Assembly (NCBI GenBank): GCA_937895645.1 | Contig: CALBKQ010000181.1 | Span: 1-6,005, forward strand | Source of the DNA: an uncultured Clostridia bacterium | GTDB lineage: Bacteria; Bacillota; Clostridia; Oscillospirales; Acutalibacteraceae | DNA: 6,005 bases | Reading direction: 5' to 3' | Part shown: positions 1 to 5,657 of the stretch, piece by piece | How positions within the stretch are numbered: position 1 is the first letter of the stretch | Layout of the letters: every line of letters starts with the position of its first letter | The notes under the pieces: generated by a model | Seen by the model: only the letters and a program-made list of their open reading frames with translations | The model's database searches: none | Told to the model about the DNA's origin: nothing | Translations under genes and position numbers: made by a program

Positions 1-640
1 GAAGAGCAAAGCATTTTTTACCAAGAAGAACGTTTCCGCCGTAACCTGAGTTAACTGAAATGATTGTGTTATCTTCAGGGAACTGGCAAATCCATCTCTT
101 ATCAGCGTTGATTTCGCACTTACAGTGAAGACCACGAACCCAGTCATTGCTTTCGTCGCCAAAAGCGTCCATAACTGCTTTACCAACACGAGTCATAATA
201 AGCATATTAAGAACAACGTAGATTGAGTCTGTAAGCTCAATACCTACTTTTGCAAGAGGTGAGCCGATAGGACCCATTGAGTAAGGAATAACATACATTG
301 TTCTGCCTTTATAGCTGTCTTTTGCAATATCATAAAGCATTGCATAAGCTTTTTCAGGATCCATCCAATGATTTGTAGGACCTGCGTCTTCTTCTTTCTT
401 TGAGCAGATAAGAGTTCTGTCTTCAACACGAGCAACGTCGTTAACTGCTGTTCTGTGGTAGTAGCAATCAGGAAGAAGGTCCTGATTAAGCTTTACGATT
501 TCGCCTGTTGAACAAGCTTCTGCACGAAGAGCCTCTGTTTGTTCTTCGCTACCGTCAATCCAAACGATTTTATCTGGCTTAACGAGTTCAACCTGTTTGT
601 CAATCCACTCAAGAATTGACTTGTTCTTTGTGAGTGCCAT
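1..640 (-). CDS. pckG: Phosphoenolpyruvate carboxykinase (GTP), N-terminal part, cut by window edge
   Basis: Cytosolic enzyme interconverting oxaloacetate + GTP with PEP + CO2 + GDP; in fermenting anaerobes it may run either way (gluconeogenesis or PEP carboxylation). The 213 visible residues, about one third of the roughly 600-residue GTP-type family, are open to the left edge. Family signatures: VARVED at 69-74, where R71 aligns with substrate-binding Arg87 of rat PEPCK; MYVIPYSMGP at 115-124; RVGKAVMD at 151-158; and GYGGNVLLGKKCFAL at 199-213. That last block matches rat Tyr235-Gly-Gly-Asn and the Lys243/Lys244 pair (K208, K209) at a constant offset of 35. The P-loop kinase and Mn-ligand His regions lie outside the window. 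The start ATG (complement of 638-640) follows AAAGGAG (653-659) at a rather long 12-base spacing; no better in-frame start is present. It has its own promoter and a leader of about 65 bases, so it is probably transcribed separately from tsaD, although read-through is possible. Identity is secure. Confidence 0.95.
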   Translation of the reverse strand, partial: MALTKNKSILEWIDKQVELVKPDKIVWIDGSEEQTEALRAEACSTGEIVKLNQDLLPDCYYHRTAVNDVARVEDRTLICSKKEEDAGPTNHWMDPEKAYAMLYDIAKDSYKGRTMYVIPYSMGPIGSPLAKVGIELTDSIYVVLNMLIMTRVGKAVMDAFGDESNDWVRGLHCKCEINADKRWICQFPEDNTIISVNSGYGGNVLLGKKCFAL

Positions 641-711
641 AATAAATGTTCGCTCCTTTATATAAATTCATTATAATAACAAAATAAGTCCAAACTTACC
701 TATTTTAGTTA

Positions 712-740
712 ATTATATATCATTTTACCATTTTTTTCAA
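712..740 (-). promoter_or_regulatory. Sigma-A-type promoter of pckG
   Basis: On the minus strand there is a TTGAAA -35 box (complement of 735-740), exactly 17 bases of spacer, and a perfect TATAAT -10 box (complement of 712-717). The predicted start of transcription is near 705, leaving a leader of about 65 bases before the pckG ATG. The -35 box lies about 22 bases downstream of the tsaD stop codon, so pckG can be expressed independently of the polA-tsaD operon. No strong intrinsic terminator for tsaD is visible in the gap (641-762). This is a sequence prediction only. Confidence 0.75.
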
Positions 741-762
741 TAGTAAAAATGTTGATATTCTG

Positions 763-1785
763 TTAATTTAATGTGTACTTTTCAGTAATATCGGCAGTTG
801 CCTTACCATTCAAGTCCATATTTGCAGTTATGCCATTAATATACTCAAAATATCCTTGTGCTCCAACCATCGCACCATTGTCACCACAAAGAGACAAATC
901 TGGTAAATACAAATCCCAGTTTTTCTCTTTCGCAAGAGATTCCATACGACTGCGAAGCATAGAGTTTGCTGAAACACCACCTGCAAGGACTAGTGTTTTT
1001 TCGTTATACAATTCCATAGCCTTAATAGTGTTATCTGCAAGGCAGTTTACAACTGCATTTATAAAAGACGCACCAACATCAGCAGGGTTCAACTCCTCAC
1101 CTTTTTGCGTCGCATTATGCACAAGGTTGATTACATTTGTTTTAAGTCCTGAAAAACTGAAATCCAACGGGCTGCCATCAACACGTGGCTTTGGGAATTT
1201 ATATTTTGTATTATCCCCATTTTTTGCAATTTTATCAAGATTTACGCCACCGGGATATGGAAGTCCAAGTGTTCTTGCGGCTTTGTCCATAGCCTCACCT
1301 GCTGCGTCGTCGCGAGTGCGACCTACAACTTCAAAATCAGTGTAATCGTTAACTTTGCAAAGAAGTGTGTTACCGCCAGACACCACAAGGCACATAAAAG
1401 GCGGTTTTAAGTCTTTATGAGTAATATAATTTGCCGCAATGTGTGAGCGCAAATGGTGCACAGGCACTAACGGTTTACCACTTGCAAGGGCTAATCCTTT
1501 TGCATAGTTTACGCCAACAAGCAAAGCACCAATAAGACCCGGCGCGTAAGTAACGCCGATTGCGTCAACCTCGTCCAATGTGCAGTTTGCATCGCCGAGT
1601 GCTTTTTTCACAACCCAAGAGATATTTTCAGTATGTAAGCGTGATGCGATTTCAGGAACAACACCACCGAATACTTTATGTTTTTCAATCTGTGTTGAAA
1701 CTACATTTGATAACACCAATCTGCCATCTTCAACCACTGCTGCTGCAGTTTCGTCACAAGAACTTTCAATCGCTAAAATTTTCAT
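763..1785 (-). CDS. tsaD: tRNA N6-adenosine threonylcarbamoyltransferase TsaD
   Basis: Catalytic subunit (Kae1/YgjD family) that transfers the threonylcarbamoyl group from TC-AMP to A37 of ANN-decoding tRNAs, making t6A. The 340-residue length is typical. An ASKHA fold is shown by ESSCDET at 7-13, the metal-binding HHxxxH at 110-115 (ligands H111 and H115), VSGGNT at 135-140, EAMDKAARTLGLPYPGG at 164-180 (D167 and G180 match E. coli nucleotide contacts), FSFSGLKT at 209-216, AGGVSAN at 268-274, and the last metal ligand D302 in CGDNGAM. All catalytic positions are kept, so it should be active. The residues inside the HHxxxH motif are Leu-Arg-Ser rather than the commoner L/M-E-G; these positions vary in the family. 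The ATG follows AGAGGA (1792-1797), which sits inside the last codons of the upstream gene, whose stop is only 2 bases away, implying translational coupling. TsaB and TsaE, needed in bacteria for the reaction cycle, are not encoded nearby. Confidence 0.97.
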   Translation of the reverse strand: MKILAIESSCDETAAAVVEDGRLVLSNVVSTQIEKHKVFGGVVPEIASRLHTENISWVVKKALGDANCTLDEVDAIGVTYAPGLIGALLVGVNYAKGLALASGKPLVPVHHLRSHIAANYITHKDLKPPFMCLVVSGGNTLLCKVNDYTDFEVVGRTRDDAAGEAMDKAARTLGLPYPGGVNLDKIAKNGDNTKYKFPKPRVDGSPLDFSFSGLKTNVINLVHNATQKGEELNPADVGASFINAVVNCLADNTIKAMELYNEKTLVLAGGVSANSMLRSRMESLAKEKNWDLYLPDLSLCGDNGAMVGAQGYFEYINGITANMDLNGKATADITEKYTLN

Positions 1786-1787
1786 AT

Positions 1788-2648
1788 TTATTCCTCTAAA
1801 TAGTAAGTATAGATTAACGCATTCTCTGTTGGTTTTGAGTAAAAGTTTTTACGCTCTCCAATTTTCTTAAATCCGCATTTTTCGTAAAGTGAAATCGCAT
1901 TTTTATTGCTTTCACGAACTTCAAGAGTTACAAAAAGTGCTTTTTCAAGTTTACCTTGTTTAAGTAAGTGATTTACAAGTTTTTTTCCGTAACCTTTACC
2001 ACGACAAGCCGAGTTCACTGCAACATTTGTTATATAAACTTCACCACAAATATTATTTGCACCAATATAGCCGAGTAGTTTCTCATTATCACGAAGAACA
2101 TAAAATCTTGCAGTTTCGTTTGTGAGTTCGTCTTTTAATGACAACTCACTCCAAGGCTCTGAAAAGCATTCCTTTTCTAACTCTGCAATCTCCTTTATAT
2201 CAATTTCGCTCATTTCACGAATAAATGCAGTGTTCTGTATTCTTTCAAGAATTTCAGGAAATTTACTTTCAAGTTGTTTTGCACATTCCTCATATACCTC
2301 AATAGGTCTGCCGAATGGGTCAGGCACATTGAGAACAACGATTTTTTCACTATCACAATGACGTGATAAAACTGCTTTATGTGACTCGCTCATACAGAAA
2401 AACAAGTCCGTTGTAAGCAAGTGTTCAGGGTTAATATTTCTCGCTCTGTGGTTAGAAATATCAACTCCACGGTTACCCGCAACAAGAATTGAATTTATAC
2501 TGACTGCATCCCCAGGGAAAGCACCAACACCGGCACTACCAACTTGAATATCATCTATGTTATTTTCTTTTAAGTATTTCTTAAAAAGCCCCTCTGCTAA
2601 AGGACTTCTGCATGTGTTACCACTGCAAATAAACATTATTTTTTTCAT
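1788..2648 (-). CDS. rimI: Fusion protein: arginine-phosphatase-like LMW phosphatase domain + RimI-type N-acetyltransferase domain
   Basis: One continuous 286-residue frame with two complete domains. Residues 1-~140 are a low-molecular-weight phosphatase: the P-loop CSGNTCRS at 8-15 (CX5R, nucleophile C8, R14) and the general-acid motif DPFGRPIEVYE from 110 (D110). Thr12 is where tyrosine phosphatases usually have Ile/Leu; Thr is the hallmark of YwlE-type protein-arginine phosphatases, so phosphoarginine is the likelier substrate. Residues ~146-286 are a GNAT domain: acetyl-CoA loop RGKGYG at 216-221, then LEVRESN at 242-248, LYEKCGF at 254-260 and ERKNFY at 265-270. E243 and Y255 have the spacing of the RimI catalytic pair (Glu103/Tyr115 in Salmonella), suggesting acetylation of the S18 N-terminus. 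There is almost no linker. The gene follows polA by 12 bases with no clear Shine-Dalgarno and precedes tsaD by 2 bases; rimI-tsaD adjacency is common. Domain assignments are firm; exact substrates are inferred. The symbol reflects the C-terminal domain only. Confidence 0.93.
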   Translation of the reverse strand: MKKIMFICSGNTCRSPLAEGLFKKYLKENNIDDIQVGSAGVGAFPGDAVSINSILVAGNRGVDISNHRARNINPEHLLTTDLFFCMSESHKAVLSRHCDSEKIVVLNVPDPFGRPIEVYEECAKQLESKFPEILERIQNTAFIREMSEIDIKEIAELEKECFSEPWSELSLKDELTNETARFYVLRDNEKLLGYIGANNICGEVYITNVAVNSACRGKGYGKKLVNHLLKQGKLEKALFVTLEVRESNKNAISLYEKCGFKKIGERKNFYSKPTENALIYTYYLEE

Positions 2649-2660
2649 AATCTAAAATCT

Positions 2661-5246
2661 TTAATCTTTTGCGTCGTACCAGGTTTTGCCTGTATTTACA
2701 TCTGCTCTTAAACGCACTTTCATTTTACAAGCATTTTCCATTTCTTCCGATAAAATTTTTGATGCCTTATCAATTTCATTTTCAGGGGCTTCAACAATCA
2801 ATTCGTCGTGTACCTGCAAGATAAGTTTTGCATCCATTTTTTCTTCTTTAAGACGGTTATAAACTCGCACCATTGCGATTTTGATAATATCAGCAGCAGT
2901 ACCCTGAATAGGCATATTTCTTGCTACTCTTTCACCGAATGCTCTTAACATTCCATTTGAAGAATTAAGTTCAGGCAAGTATCTTCTTCTACCCCAAAGA
3001 GTTGAAACATAACCCTTTTCTTTTGCGTCTTTTGCCACAATTTCCATATACTTGTCAACACCTGCATAATGGCGAAGATAGCCTTTGATATAGTCGTCAG
3101 CTTCTTTACGGGTTACACCGATATCTTTTGCAAGTGAAAATGCACCAATACCATAAACAATACCAAAGTTTACTGCTTTTGCACGACTACGCATTAAAGG
3201 TGTTACAAGTTCTATTGGCATATTGAAAACTTGTGACGCAGTAACTGTATGAATGTCTACCTCGTCATTAAAAGCTTTAATCATTTCCTCGTCATCTGCA
3301 ATATGACTTAGCACACGAAGTTCGATTTGAGAATAGTCTGCATCAGCTAAAAGACAACCATCTTTCGCAATGAAAAAACTTCGCATTTCTCTGCCGATTT
3401 CTTTTCGTACTGGAATATTCTGCAAATTCGGCTCTGTTGATGAAATTCGTCCTGTACGAGTTTCAGTTTGAATGAAAGAAGAATGTATTCTGCCATCTTC
3501 ACCTATTACCTTGAGAAGCCCCTCACAATATGTTGAGTAAAGTTTTGAGAGCGTTCTGTACCAAAGAATTTTTTCAACAATAGGATTTTCGTCTTGCAGA
3601 CTTTCAAGAACATCAGCATTTGTTGAATAACCGCTTTTTGTCTTTTTCTTTGCAGGCAGTCCTAACTTTTCAAATAGGATTACACCTAACTGTTTTGGTG
3701 AGTTGATATTAAACTCTTCACCTGCCAAATTGTAAATTTCTTGTTGAATTGTTTTGAGTTCAAGACTTATTTTCTGTGTAAAATCTGCAATACCCTTACG
3801 GTCAACCATAAAACCTAAATGCTCCATACTTGCCAAAACTTCTGCAAGTGGCATTTCTACATTATAAAGCAAGTATTCTTGCTCATTTGCTTGAATTTCA
3901 GTAGTAAGACGGGTACTTACAGATTTCATTACTGCACATTCAGTTGCAAGTGGCAAATCGCTTTTCACTTTTGGAATTGGTGCTTTGTATTCTTCACAAA
4001 GCCGCAAAGGATTATATCCATTTGCAGATGGATTGAGAATATATCCGGCAAGTGAAGTGTCAAGTTTCAAACCCTTGATTTCAATGTTGTTAAGAAATGC
4101 AAATCTGTATAAAAGTTTGGAGTTATCAGTATGTTTATTGATGTTTTCATCTTCCAAAAGTTCTTTTACAAACTCAAAATAGCCAAAATGTATTGGTTCA
4201 AGGTGGTAAACTGTGTTATCACAAAGAAAGCAAAACTGAGGGTTGTCTAAATCTTTATAATCAACAGTAAAATATGCCGATTTTTCTGCTCTTATTTTGC
4301 TTAAAAGTTCGTTTGCATCAAAATCTGCAGTAAAGTCCAACTCTTTAACTTTTTCCTCTTTCTTTTCGGCAACTGTTGGCGCATCAAGGTTAAGTTTTTC
4401 AATAATCTTAAACATTTCAAGGTCCACAAGCATTGCACGGACTTTTTGTTCGTCAGCATCTGCGGGAATAAAGTCTTTCAATTCGCATCCCATTGGCACA
4501 TTGTTGATAATTGTACCAAGAGTATAGCTCAAAAACGCTTTTTCTTTATCGTTAATAAGTTTATTTTTAAGATTTTCTTTGATTTCAAGAGTATCAATAT
4601 TATCGTAAATGTTTTTGATTGAGGTAAACTTCTGTATTAAATCCCCTGCTGTTTTCTGACCTACACCTGCAACACCAGGAATACAGTCAGACGAGTCACC
4701 CTGAAGTGCTTTAATATCAATCATCTGAAGTGGCGATACACCGTATTCTTCCATAATTCTTGCAGGAGTATAGATTTCAGTTGTAGTTGTACCCATTTTT
4801 GTGTGTGGGAGCAAAACTGTAACATTTTCGCGTACAAGTTGGAATGAGTCACGGTCACCTGTTGCGATAAAACACTGGTCACCATTTTTACACATTTCAG
4901 CAACTGTACCGAGAATATCGTCAGCCTCATAACCCTCTAAAGATATGATTTTATAACCCATAGCAGTTAAAAGTTCTTTGAGCACAGGTAACTGCTGGGC
5001 GAGTTCAGGTGGCATACCATGGCGATTTGCCTTATAGCCATCATATATCTTATGACGAAATGTTGGTGCTTTAAGGTCAAATGCGATTGCAACACCGTCT
5101 GGTTTTACCTCGTCACGAAGTTTCATAAGTATTGTAAGAAATCCGTAAATACCATTGGTAAAACGACCGTCTTTCGTTGACAACGCACGAATTCCGTAAA
5201 ATGCACGATTCAATATACTGTTACCGTCAACTGCTAAAATTTTCAT
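2661..5246 (-). CDS. polA: DNA polymerase I (5'-3' exonuclease, inactive proofreading domain, polymerase)
   Basis: Repair and Okazaki-fragment-processing polymerase, full length at 861 residues. The N-terminal FEN-type 5' nuclease (~1-290) has D7, EADD at 107-110, GDRD at 130-133, and D184/D187 followed by the helix-hairpin-helix GVAGVGQKTAGD at 191-202. Residues ~305-455 correspond to the 3'-5' exonuclease fold, but the DxE motif is replaced by VDYK at 328-331, the KYD Asp is gone (SKLLYR, 376-381) and the YAAEDAD segment is missing; proofreading is therefore predicted absent, as in Bacillus and Taq Pol I. The polymerase part has motif A DADYSQIELR at 635-644 (D637), motif B RSRAKAVNFGIVYG at 686-699 (R686, K690, F694, Y698, equal to E. 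coli Arg754, Lys758, Phe762, Tyr766) and motif C QVHDE at 811-815 (D814). The ATG follows GGAG (5254-5257) at 7 bases. It is first in the operon with the phosphatase-RimI fusion and tsaD. Confidence 0.98.
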   Translation of the reverse strand: MKILAVDGNSILNRAFYGIRALSTKDGRFTNGIYGFLTILMKLRDEVKPDGVAIAFDLKAPTFRHKIYDGYKANRHGMPPELAQQLPVLKELLTAMGYKIISLEGYEADDILGTVAEMCKNGDQCFIATGDRDSFQLVRENVTVLLPHTKMGTTTTEIYTPARIMEEYGVSPLQMIDIKALQGDSSDCIPGVAGVGQKTAGDLIQKFTSIKNIYDNIDTLEIKENLKNKLINDKEKAFLSYTLGTIINNVPMGCELKDFIPADADEQKVRAMLVDLEMFKIIEKLNLDAPTVAEKKEEKVKELDFTADFDANELLSKIRAEKSAYFTVDYKDLDNPQFCFLCDNTVYHLEPIHFGYFEFVKELLEDENINKHTDNSKLLYRFAFLNNIEIKGLKLDTSLAGYILNPSANGYNPLRLCEEYKAPIPKVKSDLPLATECAVMKSVSTRLTTEIQANEQEYLLYNVEMPLAEVLASMEHLGFMVDRKGIADFTQKISLELKTIQQEIYNLAGEEFNINSPKQLGVILFEKLGLPAKKKTKSGYSTNADVLESLQDENPIVEKILWYRTLSKLYSTYCEGLLKVIGEDGRIHSSFIQTETRTGRISSTEPNLQNIPVRKEIGREMRSFFIAKDGCLLADADYSQIELRVLSHIADDEEMIKAFNDEVDIHTVTASQVFNMPIELVTPLMRSRAKAVNFGIVYGIGAFSLAKDIGVTRKEADDYIKGYLRHYAGVDKYMEIVAKDAKEKGYVSTLWGRRRYLPELNSSNGMLRAFGERVARNMPIQGTAADIIKIAMVRVYNRLKEEKMDAKLILQVHDELIVEAPENEIDKASKILSEEMENACKMKVRLRADVNTGKTWYDAKD

Positions 5247-5275
5247 AACGCAACTCCAAAATCATAGTTACAAAT

Positions 5276-5304
5276 AGTATAACATATTTTAGTAATAAAT
5301 ACCA
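5276..5304 (-). promoter_or_regulatory. Probable promoter of the polA operon (extended -10)
   Basis: On the minus strand TATACT (complement of 5276-5281) is preceded by TGT, giving an extended -10 (TGnTATACT). The -35 position at 17 bases (complement of 5299-5304) reads TGGTAT, a poor match, which an extended -10 can compensate. Transcription would start near 5269, about 22 bases before the polA ATG. It faces away from the trpB promoter without overlapping it. It is weaker evidence than for the other two promoters. Confidence 0.5.
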
Positions 5305-5326
5305 TATTAAAAGAGAAAAATAATTA

Positions 5327-5355
5327 TTGACATTTGTATTATTGAGTGATAAAAT
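5327..5355 (+). promoter_or_regulatory. Strong sigma-A promoter driving the T-box leader and trpB
   Basis: A perfect TTGACA -35 box (5327-5332), 17-base spacer and TAAAAT -10 box (5350-5355) predict a transcript starting near 5362. That leaves about 20 bases before the T-box stem I and close to 300 bases of leader before trpB. A strong, constitutive promoter fits control at the level of attenuation rather than initiation. Confidence 0.85.
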
Positions 5356-5383
5356 TCTTGTAAGTTAATATTTAACCAACAAA

Positions 5384-5637
5384 CCGATGAGAAAGAGTAG
5401 TAGTTGATTTATTTCGTTTGCAGAGAGCCGACGGTGGTGGAAATTCGGTATTGGAAATTTCAATGAATGGACTTTTGAGGGCAAGTCGAAAGCGTAAGTT
5501 AGTAGATAAGACGGAGGGCAACCGTTACAGTGCTAAGTGTATGTCAGTACGCAGTGAGTGCGTAGTTTATACTACGAATTTGGGTGGTACCGCAGATTTT
5601 ACAGTCTGTCCCATGTTTTTTATGGGACGGATTTTTT
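5384..5637 (+). promoter_or_regulatory. Tryptophan T-box riboswitch (tRNA-Trp-sensing leader)
   Basis: Cis-acting RNA that binds uncharged tRNA-Trp and then lets transcription proceed into trpB. Visible parts in order: stem I base GAAAG (5391-5395) pairing with CTTTT (5472-5476); the 5' side of the specifier loop AGTAGTAG after it; the AGAGAG/CCGA...TCGG distal stem I region (about 5421-5449); and the specifier loop GAA-TGG-A with codon TGG at 5468-5470, read as Trp. The stem II region follows, with a short ACGG/CCGT hairpin (5511-5525) and the common CCGTTA sequence. The T-box core GGGTGGTACCGCAG is at 5582-5595. Its antiterminator can be drawn precisely: TGGG (5581-5584) pairs with CCCA (5610-5613), the 7-base bulge is TGGTACC (5585-5591), and GCAGA (5592-5596) pairs with TCTGT (5605-5609, one G-U). 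This excludes the terminator. The Trp codon and trpB downstream agree with each other. The base meeting the tRNA discriminator is T5588. Confidence 0.95.
5605..5637 (+). terminator. Intrinsic terminator of the T-box leader
   Basis: TCTGTCCCAT (5605-5614) pairs with ATGGGACGGA (5622-5631) as a 10-bp stem with one T-G pair, around a 7-base loop, followed directly by a T6 run (5632-5637). Its left arm is also the right arm of the T-box antiterminator, so the two are mutually exclusive: charged tRNA-Trp favours termination, uncharged tRNA favours read-through into trpB. Confidence 0.93.
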
Positions 5638-5643
5638 ATTTTT

Positions 5644-5650
5644 AAGGAGG
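5644..5650 (+). promoter_or_regulatory. Strong ribosome binding site of trpB
   Basis: AAGGAGG, a near-complete anti-16S match, lies 7 bases before the ATG at 5658 and fixes that start. It sits just past the terminator T-run, so it is only made when the T-box antiterminates. Confidence 0.9.
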
Positions 5651-5657
5651 AACAACT

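Noticed and set aside
244..435. 63-residue minus-strand frame
   Set aside because: It is an alternative frame within pckG, whose real frame is confirmed by family motifs. The 4721-4930 minus frame is likewise a shadow inside polA.
670..693. Second TATAAT-like box upstream of pckG (complement of 670-675)
   Set aside because: The nearest -35-like TTGGAC is only 12 bases away and the 17-base position reads TAAGTT; the promoter at 712-740 is far better.
641..762. Intrinsic terminator after tsaD
   Set aside because: No GC-containing stem followed by a T-run on the minus strand could be found, only AT-rich weak pairings, so transcription may run on into pckG.
773..1345. Open frame on the plus strand across tsaD
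   Set aside because: Antisense shadow of a well-conserved gene; no family resemblance and no ribosome binding site. The same applies to plus-strand frames at 1560-1870, 2122-2361, 3819-4182 and 4297-4527.
1438..1455. HHLRSH in TsaD as a degenerate metal site
   Set aside because: The ligand histidines (111 and 115) are present; only the variable inner residues differ, so activity need not be affected.
2211..2240. Internal start at Met146 giving a separate RimI protein
   Set aside because: Met146 sits right at the GNAT domain start, but the bases before it contain no Shine-Dalgarno-like sequence, so the fused product is the better reading. Not fully excluded.
5418..5645. Possible 75-residue leader peptide upstream of trpB
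   Set aside because: It runs through the T-box stem structures and terminator, has no good ribosome binding site, and lacks the Trp-codon cluster expected of a classic attenuator peptide; the T-box explains this region.
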